A stretch of DNA of 36,971 nt from Ilumatobacteraceae bacterium (GCA_025358075.1 JANYKU010000140.1:1-36971); one strand, 5' to 3'. Positions 14,363-23,319 are shown, counted from the first letter of the stretch. A program made the numbers and translations. Notes: generated by a model not told the origin, from the sequence alone.

Positions 14363-16273
14363 TCAGACCTCGGCGGCGGGCGCGGCGAACTGGGCGTTGT
14401 AGAGGTCGAAGTACGCGCCACGCTTGTGGAGCAGCTCCTCGTGGGTGCCTTGCTCGACGATGCTTCCGGCATTCATGACCAGGATCAGATCGGCATCACG
14501 GATGGTCGACAGACGGTGGGCGATCACGAAGCTCGTTCGCTGTGAGCGAAGGGCCGCCATCGCCTTCTGGATGAGCACCTCCGTGCGGGTATCGACAGAG
14601 CTCGTCGCCTCGTCGAGGATCAGGATCGTCGGGTCGGCGAGAAAGGCGCGAGCGATAGTGAGCAGCTGCTTTTCGCCGGCGCTGACGGTGCCGCCCTCGT
14701 CGTCGATGATCGTGTCGTAGCCGTTGGACAAAGAGTGCACGAAGCGGTCGACGTAGGTCGCCCTCGCGGCATCCACGAACTGGGCTTCCGTACTGTCGAG
14801 ATTGCCGTACATGATGTTGTCGCAGATCGTGCCGCTGAACAGCCACGTGTCTTGCAGCACCATCCCGACGTTCGCCCGAAGGTCGTGGCGCGTCATCTCG
14901 GCGATGTCGTGGCCATCGAGTGTGATCCGCCCACCGTCGAGCTCGTAGAAGCGCATGATCAGGTTGACGAGCGTGGTCTTGCCGGCACCCGTGGGCCCGA
15001 CGATGGCGATGGTCTGCCCGGGTTCGGCCACGAACGACAGGTCGGCGATCAACGGGTTCTGGGGGTCGTACGAGAATGCGACGTGTTCGAACTCGATCCT
15101 GCCGCGCGGCGCGAGGTCGACCGACGGTGTGGCTGGGTCCTCGCTCTGCTCCGTCGCATCGAGCAGCTCGAAGACCCGTTCGGCAGAGGCGACACCGGAT
15201 TGCAGAACGTTGGCCATCGACGCCAGCTGCGTCATCGGCTGGGTGAACTGCCGCGAGTACTGGATGAACGCCTGCACATCACCGAGGCTCATCGCTCCGC
15301 TCGAGACCCGCAGCCCACCGATCACGGCGATGGCGACGTAGTTGAGGTTTCCCAGGAACATCATCGCCGGCTGGATGATGCCGGAGATGAACTGAGCGCC
15401 GAAGCTGGCGGTGTACAACTCCTCGTTCTTGGCGCTGAACCGTTCCTCCACCTCGTGGCGACGGCCGAACACCTTGACGAGGGCATGGCCCGTGAACGCT
15501 TCTTCGATCTGAGCGTTGAGCGTGCCCGTGTGCCGCCACTGCGCCACGAAGCGCTTCTTCGAGCGGGCGGTCACGAACCGGATGATCACAAACGATGTCG
15601 GGATGGTGATCGCCGCTACAAGCGCGAGCAGTGGCGAGATCACGAACATCATCACCAACACCCCGACGAGCGACAGCACCGAGGTGAGCAACTGGCTGAG
15701 TGTTTGCTGGAGGCTCTGGGAGATGTTGTCGATGTCGTTGGTGACTCGACTCAGCAGGTCGCCACGGGCATGAGCATCCACGTAGCTCAGCGGTAGCCGG
15801 TTGAGCTTGTCCTCGACGTCGGACCGCAGCCGAAACACCGTGCGCTGCACGACGCCGGCAAGCGTGTACGACTGCAGATACGACAACGCCGCGGCGCAGA
15901 CGTACAGGGCCAGCACGGTCAGCAGAACTCCACGCAGCGCGGGAAAGTCGATGTGCCGATGCTTACGTACGGCACCGAAGATCAGGTCGGTGCCGTGCCC
16001 GAGCACCTTCGGGCCCAGCACGGTCAACGTCACGCTCAACAGTGCGAAGCACAACACGGCGATGGCGCGCAGTCGTTCCACGCGCATCCGGGCGAGGAGG
16101 CGCTTGGTGGACCCGCCGAAATCCTTCGACTTCTCGGCCGGCATCCCCACCGCCCGGAATGGCCCTGCTGTCGCGGTCGGTCGAGCCTCCGGCGGCCGGA
16201 CAACCGGACCATCATCGTGCTCGTGCCCAGACGCCTGGTCGCCTCGTTGCTGGCCGCTGGTGTCGGAGCTCAT
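14363..16273 (-). CDS. ABC exporter subunit with canonical Walker B Glu (TMD-NBD)
   Basis: The 636-residue half-transporter has an unusual His/Asp-rich ~45-residue leader, six membrane helices at about 65-360, and an ATPase domain from about 390. The ATPase shows Walker A GPTGAGKTT (~426-434), a variant signature VSAGE, Walker B ILILDEATSSVD with the catalytic Glu, and the H-loop VIAHRLSTI. With the upstream gene it forms a heterodimeric multidrug-type exporter. This subunit supplies the Walker B Glu and switch His of the competent ATP site. The two genes overlap by ATGA at 16270-16273, so they are co-translated. Substrates could be drugs, lipids or peptides. Confidence 0.9.
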   Translation of the reverse strand: MSSDTSGQQRGDQASGHEHDDGPVVRPPEARPTATAGPFRAVGMPAEKSKDFGGSTKRLLARMRVERLRAIAVLCFALLSVTLTVLGPKVLGHGTDLIFGAVRKHRHIDFPALRGVLLTVLALYVCAAALSYLQSYTLAGVVQRTVFRLRSDVEDKLNRLPLSYVDAHARGDLLSRVTNDIDNISQSLQQTLSQLLTSVLSLVGVLVMMFVISPLLALVAAITIPTSFVIIRFVTARSKKRFVAQWRHTGTLNAQIEEAFTGHALVKVFGRRHEVEERFSAKNEELYTASFGAQFISGIIQPAMMFLGNLNYVAIAVIGGLRVSSGAMSLGDVQAFIQYSRQFTQPMTQLASMANVLQSGVASAERVFELLDATEQSEDPATPSVDLAPRGRIEFEHVAFSYDPQNPLIADLSFVAEPGQTIAIVGPTGAGKTTLVNLIMRFYELDGGRITLDGHDIAEMTRHDLRANVGMVLQDTWLFSGTICDNIMYGNLDSTEAQFVDAARATYVDRFVHSLSNGYDTIIDDEGGTVSAGEKQLLTIARAFLADPTILILDEATSSVDTRTEVLIQKAMAALRSQRTSFVIAHRLSTIRDADLILVMNAGSIVEQGTHEELLHKRGAYFDLYNAQFAAPAAEV

Positions 16274-18003
16274 GCTGCTTCGTCCGCGGTCATCTGAGAT
16301 TCGACGATCTCGCGATAGGTCGGGCAGTTCTCGAGCAACTCGCTGTGCGTGCCCAGGCCCACCGACCGTCCGTCTTCGAGGACCAGGATCTGGTCGGCGG
16401 TGATGATCGTCGAGACCCGTTGGGCGACGATGATCACGGTGGCGTCGGCGGTGTGGGGAGCGAGCGCCGCGCGCAGCCTGGCGTCGGTGGCAAGGTCGAG
16501 TGCCGAGAACGAATCGTCGAACAAGTAGATCTCCGGCTTGCGCACGAGGGCGCGGGCGATGGCCAACCGTTGCCGCTGACCACCCGACACGTTGGAGCCG
16601 CCCTGGGCGATGGTGGCTTGCAGATCACCGGGCATTGCCCGTACGAAGTCGGTCGCCTGGGCGATGTCGAGTGCCGCCCACAGTTCGTCGTCGGTCGCAT
16701 TCGGGTCGGCGAAACGCAGATTGCTGGCGACCGTTCCCGAGAACAGGTACGGCCGCTGTGGCACCAGCCCGATGCGGCCCCACAGCGTGTCCGGATCCAG
16801 GTCGCGCACGTCGACGCCGTCGACGAGCACCGAACCCGACGTTGCATCGAAAAGACGGGGGATCAGGCTGAGCAGCGTGGTCTTTCCGGAGCCGGTGCTG
16901 CCGATGATCGCGGTGACCTGTCCAGGCTCGGCGAGCAGCGAAACATTCGTGAGGACCGGCGCCTCCGCCCCTGGATAGTGGAACCCGACGTTGCGCAACT
17001 CGAGCGTGCCGCTGGCGAGCACTTCCGTGATCGGCACTTCCGCCCGGACCACCGATGACGGGGTGTCGAGCACCGCGACGATGCGCTCGGCGCAAACGGC
17101 CGCACGAGGAACGAGGATCACCATGAACGTGGCCATCATCACCGCCATGATGATCTGGGCGAGGTAGCTCAAGAAGGCGATCAGCGCGCCGATCTGCATC
17201 TGACCCTTGTCGATGCGGCCAGATCCGAACCACAGCACCGCGACGCTCGAGGAGTTGAGCACCAGGATCACGATCGGGAACATGAAGGCCTGCAGGCGGC
17301 CGGCGACGAGTGCCGTGTTGGTGAGCTCGCCATTGACCTGGCCGAATCGCCGGGCTTCGGCAGGCTCACGAACGAAGGCGCGCACAACACGCATCCCGGT
17401 GATCTGCTCTCGGAGCACTCGGTTGACGGTGTCGATCCGCTCTTGCATCTTTCGGAACTGCGGCACCATCTTCCTGACGACACTGAGGATTCCGACGACG
17501 AGAACGGGGACGCTGACGGTGAGGATCCACGACAAACCGCCGTCCTCACGAATGGCCATGAAGACGCCACCGATCGCCGTGATCGGAGCAGCCACGAGCA
17601 ACGTGCACGTCATCAGCACCAACATCTGCACTTGTTGAACGTCGTTGGTGATTCGAGTGATCAGCGACGAAGCACCGAACTGGCCCATCTCACGCGCCGA
17701 GAAGTCGGACACTTGATGGAAGATGCCGCTACGCACGTCGCGACCGAAGCCCATCGCCGCCTTGGCACCGAAGTAGACCGCGGACGCGGCACACACGATT
17801 TGCACCAACGTGATGCCAAGCATCAGCCCGCCCGTCGACCAGATGTACCCCGTGTTGCCGCGGGCGACGCCCTTGTCGATGATGTCGGCGTTGAGGCTGG
17901 GGAGGTACAGCGCGGCGATCGTTTGGGCGGCCTGCAGCACCAGCACGGCGATGAGCTGTGGCTTGTAGCGGCGCAAGTAGGCGCGCAGGAGCCGGGTCAG
18001 CAT
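16270..18003 (-). CDS. ABC exporter subunit with degenerate ATP site (TMD-NBD)
   Basis: The 577-residue half-transporter has six membrane helices in its first ~310 residues and an ATPase domain with Walker A GSTGSGKTT (~365-373) and a consensus signature VSGGQ. Walker B reads YLFDDSFSALD, so the catalytic Glu is Asp, and the H-loop is VAQRVSTI, with Gln for the switch His. This is the pattern of the degenerate-site partner in exporters such as TM287/288 and BmrCD. The consensus VSGGQ of this subunit completes the competent site of the partner. I chose ATG 18003 (MLTRLLRAYL) because it matches usual family starts; a longer frame to 18099 is unsupported. Confidence 0.9.
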   Translation of the reverse strand: MLTRLLRAYLRRYKPQLIAVLVLQAAQTIAALYLPSLNADIIDKGVARGNTGYIWSTGGLMLGITLVQIVCAASAVYFGAKAAMGFGRDVRSGIFHQVSDFSAREMGQFGASSLITRITNDVQQVQMLVLMTCTLLVAAPITAIGGVFMAIREDGGLSWILTVSVPVLVVGILSVVRKMVPQFRKMQERIDTVNRVLREQITGMRVVRAFVREPAEARRFGQVNGELTNTALVAGRLQAFMFPIVILVLNSSSVAVLWFGSGRIDKGQMQIGALIAFLSYLAQIIMAVMMATFMVILVPRAAVCAERIVAVLDTPSSVVRAEVPITEVLASGTLELRNVGFHYPGAEAPVLTNVSLLAEPGQVTAIIGSTGSGKTTLLSLIPRLFDATSGSVLVDGVDVRDLDPDTLWGRIGLVPQRPYLFSGTVASNLRFADPNATDDELWAALDIAQATDFVRAMPGDLQATIAQGGSNVSGGQRQRLAIARALVRKPEIYLFDDSFSALDLATDARLRAALAPHTADATVIIVAQRVSTIITADQILVLEDGRSVGLGTHSELLENCPTYREIVESQMTADEAA

Positions 18004-18161
18004 CAGGCGATGACCCGCGGGGGAGAGGGCTTCTGAGGCACGGGGAAACGCTAGAGGGGGAGGGGACCCACTCGCACACGAGAATCGCCACCCGAACATC
18101 TGTCACGGCACAGCTCGGAGTCGAACTCGTACACACCGGCCAGTCCTGTCATCATTGCCGC

Positions 18162-20609
18162 GTGATTCGCGAAAGCGAGCCCGTGCGCGACGACAAACGG
18201 TCGTTCCTCGTCGCCGGCATTGCGGCTTGTGCAGTGGTGTTCATCGTCGACCTCACGTCCAGCTCGCTCGTGCTCATCCCCTTGCTCGTGCTCGCTCCCC
18301 TCATCACGTCTTCGGGTGGCACCAGAAGAGCAACGCTGGCAGTTGCGATGCTCGCTGTTTCCGCGGCGATTCCCCTGGGGTGGATCGATCACGTCGGCGG
18401 CACTCGTCGGCATTGGGTGGGCATGATCACGACACTTCTTGGTGGGGTCCTGGCCGAGCGGCTCGCATCGATCCGAGAGACGCGGGAACGACAGCTCGCC
18501 GCATCGCTGCCGATCGTCAAGCGCGCCGACCGGCTGAAGGCTGCGTTGGCAACGGGCCGGATGGGCGAATGGTCCTGGGATCGGCGCACTGGTGCAGTCA
18601 CCTGGGACTCGAACACCGCGATGTTGTTCGGAGTCGACGATGCCTCGTTCGGAGGGACGTACTCGGCGTGGATCGATCTCGTCGACGAGCGCGACCGGGC
18701 GATGGTCGACAGCGCGGTGGCCGCGGGCGTTGCGCAACGCGAGCCATTTCGTTTCGATCATCGATGTCGGTGGGCCGACGGCAGTGTCCATTGGATCGAA
18801 GGCATCGGTGAGGTCATCGTCGACGACAGCGACGAGATCATCGGAGCCTTCGGCCTGGCGATCGACATCGACGAACGTCATCGCCAGATCGAGGAGCGCA
18901 CTCGCTTGCTCGAGATCGAGCGACGACAGCGCGAGCGAGTCGAGTTCCTGTCCAAGGTCAACGATGTGTTGGCCTTCTCCGTCGACGTCGGGGAGATCGT
19001 GCAGCGTGTCACGGCGTCGGTAATTCCCGATCTCGCCGAGTGGTGCTCGATCGTCGTCTCGATCGACCGTCGTCGCGATCGGCCGTCGATCTCGGTGGCC
19101 CACCGGGATCCGGAAAAGGTCAGATGGGCGGAACAGGTTCAGCACGACTATCCGTACGACCCCGATGCCGTGTGGGGCGCAGCGAAAGTGATCAAGTCCG
19201 GCAAGCGCGAACTGATCAATAGCATCGACCCAGCGGTGTTCTTGTTGCCTGGTGGCGACGTGCTCAAACAAGCGCGTCTGCAGTCGGTCATCACGGTCCC
19301 GCTCGTCGCCGTGTTGGGCACGATCGGGGCCATGCAGCTGATCCGCTGTGATGGTCAGCCGCCCTTCGCGGCGCCAGAGGTCGAGCTGATCGAGGAGCTC
19401 GCCGGCCGCCTCGCGGCGGCGTTGAACAGCGCGGTTCTGTTCGATCGCCAGGCTCGTGGCCGCGCCGCGCTGGAGACGTTGCAGCAGGTCAGCGGACGCA
19501 TCGCCGCCGTCGCCACGACTGCGAAGATCGTTCACGCAGTGCTTGCCTATGGGTCCGCCGGTATTCACGCCGACGGTGGCGCGATGTTCCAACTCGACGA
19601 CGAGGGCGAGTTGAGTGTGAAGGAATCCACGGTGACCGTGGATTCGGTGACCGACGAGGCGCGCTCCGAGGTGGCTGCGCTCGCCATCGAAGGCGTGACC
19701 ATCGTTGTCAAGGATCTCGCCATGGAGGGGTCACAGGGAACGGCCGTCGGAGTCCCGTTGCGGATCATGAATCGGGTCGTCGGCTCGTTGGTGTTCACCT
19801 TCCACGAGCAACGCGAATTCACTCCCGAAGAGCTGTCGATGTTGGTGACGCTCGGCTCGCGTTGCGCCGGAGCCTTGGAGCGAGCTTCGCTGTATGAGCG
19901 CGAGCGCGATATTGCGCTGACGTTCCAGCATCGCTTGCTTCCGGGTTTGCCGAGCCCTCCGGACTGGATCGAGATTGCCGCGTGCTACCGCCCGGCAACC
20001 GGCATGGCCATCGGCGGCGATTGGTACCAGGTGCTCGACGCCGGCGCTGGTCGCATCGCAGCTGTCGTCGGCGACGCCGTCGGGCACGGTCTTGTGGCCG
20101 CTGCCGCGATGGGACAGTTGCGAGCCTCGATCGCCACTGCGGTGGCGACCGACCCCGACCCAGATCACGCGATCGTCGCCGTCGACCTTTTCGCAGCCCA
20201 AGGTGCCGACACCCTCGGGGCGTCTCTCGCCTACGTTCTGTTCGACCCATCTGGCTTGGCGCACTACATCAGCGCCGGCCATGTGCCGGCGGTGTGGGTG
20301 CCGTCCGGCGCCGACGGTGTCTTGCTGGAGGGTGGTCGCCGGCCGCTGCTCGGCTTCCGGGTTCCCGATGGCCACACGGCGACTGCCGAGTTCCGCTTTG
20401 ATTCCGGTGATCTGGCGATCATGTATACCGACGGCTTGATCGAGCGGCGGGGCGAGACCATCGATGACGGGCTGAAGCGCCTGCTCCATGCGATCGAAGG
20501 GGCGCGTCACATGGCTCCACAGGCGATGTGCGACTCGCTGCTCGAGGAGCTGACCATGGGATACGAGCCCGACGACGACATCGCTTTGCTCGTGATCCGC
20601 CGCAAGTGA
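18162..20609 (+). CDS. membrane PAS/GAF-SpoIIE (PP2C) phosphatase, SigF-pathway activator type
   Basis: The ~815-residue protein has three to four membrane helices in the first ~105 residues and a PAS domain (about 120-245, GEWSWDRRTGAVTWD). A GAF domain follows at about 265-430, a second GAF-like region at about 435-575, and a C-terminal SpoIIE/PP2C phosphatase. The phosphatase keeps GGDW (618-621; the usual following Y-D is Y-Q), GDAVGHG (637-643), YTDGLIERRGE and PDDDIALLV (803 on), so it looks active. Such RsbU-like enzymes dephosphorylate a STAS anti-anti-sigma factor, releasing the stress sigma factor; a STAS protein and sigma factor are encoded 4-6 kb away. The start is GTG 18162 or 18183; neither has a clear ribosome site. 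Confidence 0.88.
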   Translation: MIRESEPVRDDKRSFLVAGIAACAVVFIVDLTSSSLVLIPLLVLAPLITSSGGTRRATLAVAMLAVSAAIPLGWIDHVGGTRRHWVGMITTLLGGVLAERLASIRETRERQLAASLPIVKRADRLKAALATGRMGEWSWDRRTGAVTWDSNTAMLFGVDDASFGGTYSAWIDLVDERDRAMVDSAVAAGVAQREPFRFDHRCRWADGSVHWIEGIGEVIVDDSDEIIGAFGLAIDIDERHRQIEERTRLLEIERRQRERVEFLSKVNDVLAFSVDVGEIVQRVTASVIPDLAEWCSIVVSIDRRRDRPSISVAHRDPEKVRWAEQVQHDYPYDPDAVWGAAKVIKSGKRELINSIDPAVFLLPGGDVLKQARLQSVITVPLVAVLGTIGAMQLIRCDGQPPFAAPEVELIEELAGRLAAALNSAVLFDRQARGRAALETLQQVSGRIAAVATTAKIVHAVLAYGSAGIHADGGAMFQLDDEGELSVKESTVTVDSVTDEARSEVAALAIEGVTIVVKDLAMEGSQGTAVGVPLRIMNRVVGSLVFTFHEQREFTPEELSMLVTLGSRCAGALERASLYERERDIALTFQHRLLPGLPSPPDWIEIAACYRPATGMAIGGDWYQVLDAGAGRIAAVVGDAVGHGLVAAAAMGQLRASIATAVATDPDPDHAIVAVDLFAAQGADTLGASLAYVLFDPSGLAHYISAGHVPAVWVPSGADGVLLEGGRRPLLGFRVPDGHTATAEFRFDSGDLAIMYTDGLIERRGETIDDGLKRLLHAIEGARHMAPQAMCDSLLEELTMGYEPDDDIALLVIRRK

Positions 20610-20643
20610 TCACCGCAACCGCATCGCCTCAGCGGCTATGGAG

Positions 20644-21141
20644 TCAGCGGACGACGAGCACCGGGATGTCGGCATCTCTCATGACTGAGCCCGTGACCGA
20701 CGGCACGAACAACCTGGTCAGCCAGCTCCGATCGTGAGAGCCAATGACGATGACATCTGCCTGGTGGTGGTGCGCCGCCTCCAGGATCGCCTGCGCAGGG
20801 TCGCCGACCTCGCCGACCACTTGCGGATTGGGCAGGTCGGCCTCGGTGGCGACGTCGAGCGCGACTTTCATCGCTGCCTCGATCGGTGCGCCATCGGCTT
20901 CCGAAGCCGACGCGCCGGCCCCGGCGGTGGGATGCGGTGCGGCGGCAACGAGTCCGGCAGGTGCCATGAGAACGGGGTAGCCGACCCCCCACATCAACGA
21001 GTCGCCACCCCACATCATCATTGATTGATCGGTGACGTTGACGACGGTGTACGTCGCCGATTCGCCGAACAGGTTGTAGGCCACCCGCGCCGCGTTGACG
21101 GACTGCTCCGAGTCATCGACAGCAATCAGAACTTGAGTCAT
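20644..21141 (-). CDS. universal stress protein, UspA family, altered ATP loop
   Basis: The 165-residue single Usp domain begins VLIAVDDSEQS and has ADVIVIGSHDRSW near the end and a closing DIPVLVVR. The usual ATP loop G-2x-G-9x-G(S/T) is G-SH-D-9x-PS here, so two glycines are lost and nucleotide binding is doubtful. A Met/Gly/Trp-rich insert lies at about 38-60 (MMMWGGDSLMWGVGYP) and a Gly/Ala-rich insert at about 66-85. It is leaderless by prediction: a perfect SigF-type -10 box lies 8 bases before the ATG. It stands between the SpoIIE phosphatase and anti-sigma genes of the stress module. Confidence 0.88.
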   Translation of the reverse strand: MTQVLIAVDDSEQSVNAARVAYNLFGESATYTVVNVTDQSMMMWGGDSLMWGVGYPVLMAPAGLVAAAPHPTAGAGASASEADGAPIEAAMKVALDVATEADLPNPQVVGEVGDPAQAILEAAHHHQADVIVIGSHDRSWLTRLFVPSVTGSVMRDADIPVLVVR

Positions 21142-21190
21142 GCGCTGGGGTACCCGTTCGCGCTACCTCACAAACGTCCATGCGCTGGGG
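21139..21190. repeat. 12-bp direct repeat CATGCGCTGGGG framing the usp promoter
   Basis: Copies lie at 21139-21150 and 21179-21190, 40 bases apart. The first contains the usp start codon (as CAT on the plus strand), the second lies just upstream of the -35 box. It may be a binding-site pair or a local duplication. Confidence 0.55.
21150..21175 (-). promoter_or_regulatory. SigF-type promoter (GTTT-N16-GGGTAC) for usp
   Basis: GTTT at 21175-21172 and GGGTAC at 21155-21150 are separated by 16 bases on the minus strand. Eight bases separate the -10 box from the ATG, so the transcript should start at or next to the start codon. Confidence 0.75.
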
Positions 21191-21193
21191 CGA

Positions 21194-21580
21194 TCAGCGC
21201 TCTGCTGCCCGTTTGGTGAGCGTTACGCCGTCGCTGCTGAACTCGTAGCGATCGACCACCGAGCGCAAGATGTTGGCGGCGAGCTCGTCGGGCTCGACGT
21301 CGACAGGCCCCGATTCGAGCTTGAAGCCGGCAACCAACTGGTGTCCGTCGAGTCGGAACGTGGTGCGCACCCGTTCGCCGACATGGCGTTCGGCCAGCAT
21401 CGAGAACACTTCATCGAGCGCCAGCCGTACGTCGTCGATCTCGTCGACCGTGAAGCCGGCCTCAGCACCCAACGACGCGGCGATGATCCGTACCATCGAC
21501 GCATACCGGGTCTGCAGCGGCACGAGCACCTCGAAACAGTCTTCGTTGCTCGGCGTCGAGTCGGGTTCGGTGTCGACCAT
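21194..21580 (-). CDS. RsbW-like ATPase-fold protein, degenerate (anti-sigma candidate)
   Basis: The 128-residue protein resembles the HATPase_c_2 anti-sigma/serine kinase fold. VRIIAASLGAEAGFTVDEID is followed by VRLALDEVFSMLAERHVG, which fits the helix carrying the N-box Glu. The usual Asn (EXXXN) is absent (E-VFS-M), and no GxGL lid is seen, so it is probably not an active kinase. It could still bind the sigma factor or the STAS partner. ATG 21580 is favoured over a TTG at 21712, which would run back through the promoter of the divergent regulator. It sits between usp and the LuxR operon. Confidence 0.68.
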   Translation of the reverse strand: MVDTEPDSTPSNEDCFEVLVPLQTRYASMVRIIAASLGAEAGFTVDEIDDVRLALDEVFSMLAERHVGERVRTTFRLDGHQLVAGFKLESGPVDVEPDELAANILRSVVDRYEFSSDGVTLTKRAAER

Positions 21581-21618
21581 TGTCGGGAACGCTATCCGTT
21601 GCGGCCCGGGTCGATGCT

Positions 21619-21644
21619 GTTTGGCACCGAGCCAGCCGGGGTAC
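21619..21644 (+). promoter_or_regulatory. SigF-type promoter (GTTT-N16-GGGTAC) for the LuxR regulator/ATPase operon
   Basis: GTTT (21619-21622) and GGGTAC (21639-21644) are separated by 16 bases on the plus strand. The predicted leader before GTG 21675 is about 25 bases. The -10 box lies within the palindrome GGGGTACCCC, but the minus strand lacks a matching GTTT. Confidence 0.72.
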
Positions 21645-21674
21645 CCCGACCGCGTGTCGACCCCCAGCTCCTCC

Positions 21675-22310
21675 GTGTCGCGAGCGACGCCGATCACGGT
21701 GATCTTGGTCAACGACTACGACATCATCGTTCGAGGGCTCGCGGCAATGGTCGCGCCGTTCCCTGATCGTGTCCGCATCGTCGAGATGGATGTCGGGACC
21801 GAGCCCAAGCGGTTTGCCGATGTTGCCCTGTTCGACACCTTCGCCGGTAGGCGCCATGCCATCGAGCGAGCCCGTGACATGGTCACCGATGGCCTGGTCG
21901 ACCACGTGGTTCTCTTCACGTGGGATGCCTCGGCGGAGTTCCTCAGCCTCGCCGATCGCGCCGGTGTCTCTGGAGTGGTCCTCAAGTCCACGGCAGGCGA
22001 GGTGCTCGTCGACGTCATCGAGCAAGTCGTCGCCGGCGAACGCATTGGTCTCGGGAACATGCACCGCGGTCGGCAATCACGCGGCGAGCAGGGCCTGTCC
22101 GCCCGCGAGGAGGAGGTGCTCGCCCTCATCGCGCTCGGAAAGACGAATGGGGAGATCGGGCATGAGCTGTTCCTATCGATCGACACGGTCAAGACCTACG
22201 TTCGTCGTCTCTACGCCAAGCTCGGTGTCAACAATCGCGCTCAAGCCGCGTTGTGCGCGGATACGTACCACGTGCTTCCGTCCAGTACGGTCCGGCGGCG
22301 ACCATCATGA
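21675..22310 (+). CDS. NarL/LuxR-family response regulator
   Basis: The 211-residue protein has a receiver domain (about 5-125) with acidic residues D14 and D16 (NDYD), the phospho-acceptor candidate D54 (LFDTF) and the switch lysine in VVLKSTAGE. A LuxR helix-turn-helix follows, from LSAREEEVLALIALGKTNGE to VKTYVRRLYAKLGVNNR. GTG 21675 (VSRATPITVILVNDYD) fits the usual N terminus, and another GTG at 21699 is less likely. The next gene starts in its stop codon (ATGA), so an RsbW-type ATPase is co-translated with it. No histidine kinase is in the window, so phosphorylation may come from elsewhere. It is preceded by a SigF-type promoter, suggesting feedback in the stress circuit. Confidence 0.88.
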   Translation: MSRATPITVILVNDYDIIVRGLAAMVAPFPDRVRIVEMDVGTEPKRFADVALFDTFAGRRHAIERARDMVTDGLVDHVVLFTWDASAEFLSLADRAGVSGVVLKSTAGEVLVDVIEQVVAGERIGLGNMHRGRQSRGEQGLSAREEEVLALIALGKTNGEIGHELFLSIDTVKTYVRRLYAKLGVNNRAQAALCADTYHVLPSSTVRRRPS

Positions 22311-22738
22311 GACTGAACAGCTCAGGCGTGGCGCGTGCCGGATCCGATGGCTCGTTCCGCCGCGTCTACGGCGGAACGAGCAGTACATTGCGCGACGCTC
22401 GCAACGACGTGGTCGGGTGGTTGGGGGACCACGGGCTCGGCACCGATCTTCAACAGCGGGCTGCGCTCGTTCTGAGCGAGTTGGCCACGAACGCCGTCCA
22501 GGCGTCGCCGGGCAGCGACTACAGCGTGCAGCTGTCAATTGACTGCGATCGGTCGGCGATCATCGCGGTCACCAGCCAGACCGGGTACGAAAAGCCACCG
22601 CCGCGCGAACACTGGGGGCCGCCCAGCCGCCTCGCTCTCCGCGGACGCGGGTTGATGATCGTCGGCGAGTTGGCGGAGGACGTTGCGGTCGATCTGCCCA
22701 ATCGCGACACCGTCGTGGTGACGGCTACCCTTCGCTGA
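22307..22738 (+). CDS. RsbW/SpoIIAB-type ATPase (anti-sigma factor/serine kinase candidate)
   Basis: The 143-residue protein has the HATPase_c_2 motifs intact: LVLSELATNAVQAS with E58 and N62 of the N-box, and RGRGLMIV (112-119) as the ATP lid. In partner-switching systems such a protein holds the sigma factor in the cytoplasm and phosphorylates the STAS antagonist with ATP. Its start overlaps the LuxR stop (ATGA, 22307-22310). It is the best-preserved kinase near the sigma gene, ~0.75 kb away, and so the prime candidate for the anti-sigma factor, although a DUF1269 gene on the other strand lies between. The 3' ends overlap that gene by 14 bases. Confidence 0.85.
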   Translation: MRLNSSGVARAGSDGSFRRVYGGTSSTLRDARNDVVGWLGDHGLGTDLQQRAALVLSELATNAVQASPGSDYSVQLSIDCDRSAIIAVTSQTGYEKPPPREHWGPPSRLALRGRGLMIVGELAEDVAVDLPNRDTVVVTATLR

Positions 22739-23309
22739 TCGGCCCAGGAACGACTGGCGTCGGCGCCGGTAGGGATGTGGCGATCGGCTCGAGGGCCGCA
22801 GCCAGTCGGGCCGAGGCGCCGGGCATCAACGTGGTGTGCACGAGGTCGGCGCCGGAGAACCGCGCCGCTTCCTGGTACAGGGCGGGGAGATCGATGTCGG
22901 CCGCAAGCGCGACGATCGTGGCCGAGCCCGGACGAACCGCATTCTTGAACCAGTCGACCCATTCGTCGGGGATGCCGATGTCGACGACCTTGGCGATGAG
23001 TGCTCCGGCTCCGGCCCCGAGACCGATGCCGGCGAGCCAACCCACCGGGCCACCGAGGAACAACCCCAGCAGGCCGGTCCACACAGCACCGGACAGCGCG
23101 GTGCTGCCGGGCTGCGGGTCGACCGTCTCACGAACGTGGACCTTGCCGTCATCATCTTTGACCACGACAACCGCGTCGCGAAGAACGAGCTTGCCTTCTT
23201 TCGCCATGCGGGTGAGGGCGATCAGGAACTCCTGGGCCCGGAGCGCGCCGTCGAACGAGATGCCGAACAGCGCCTCCGTCTGATCGTTGTCGGTTGGGAG
23301 GTCGGTCAT
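22725..23309 (-). CDS. DUF1269-like glycine-rich membrane-hairpin protein
   Basis: The 194-residue protein opens with a ferredoxin-like segment (LFGISFDGALRAQEFLIAL, then LVLRDAVVVVKDDDGKVHV). It has a glycine-zipper hydrophobic hairpin at about 75-110 (GLLGLFLGGPVGWLAGIG, then GAGAGALIAKVV) and a second alpha/beta part (SATIVALAADIDLPALYQEA). This is the layout of DUF1269/DUF6325 proteins of unknown function, often stress-linked in actinobacteria. ATG 23309 is chosen over 23321 because the -10 box GGGAAT overlaps the latter. The leader would be only a few bases. Confidence 0.8.
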   Translation of the reverse strand: MTDLPTDNDQTEALFGISFDGALRAQEFLIALTRMAKEGKLVLRDAVVVVKDDDGKVHVRETVDPQPGSTALSGAVWTGLLGLFLGGPVGWLAGIGLGAGAGALIAKVVDIGIPDEWVDWFKNAVRPGSATIVALAADIDLPALYQEAARFSGADLVHTTLMPGASARLAAALEPIATSLPAPTPVVPGPISEG

Positions 23310-23319
23310 GGTTCTACTC

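Noticed and set aside
14735-15796. 353-codon plus-strand open frame
   Set aside because: It mirrors the ABC exporter gene, which has all NBD motifs on the other strand.
21639-21645. minus-strand GGGTAC that could drive the gene at 21194-21580
   Set aside because: It arises because GGGGTACCCC is palindromic; no GTTT is present at the needed distance on that strand.
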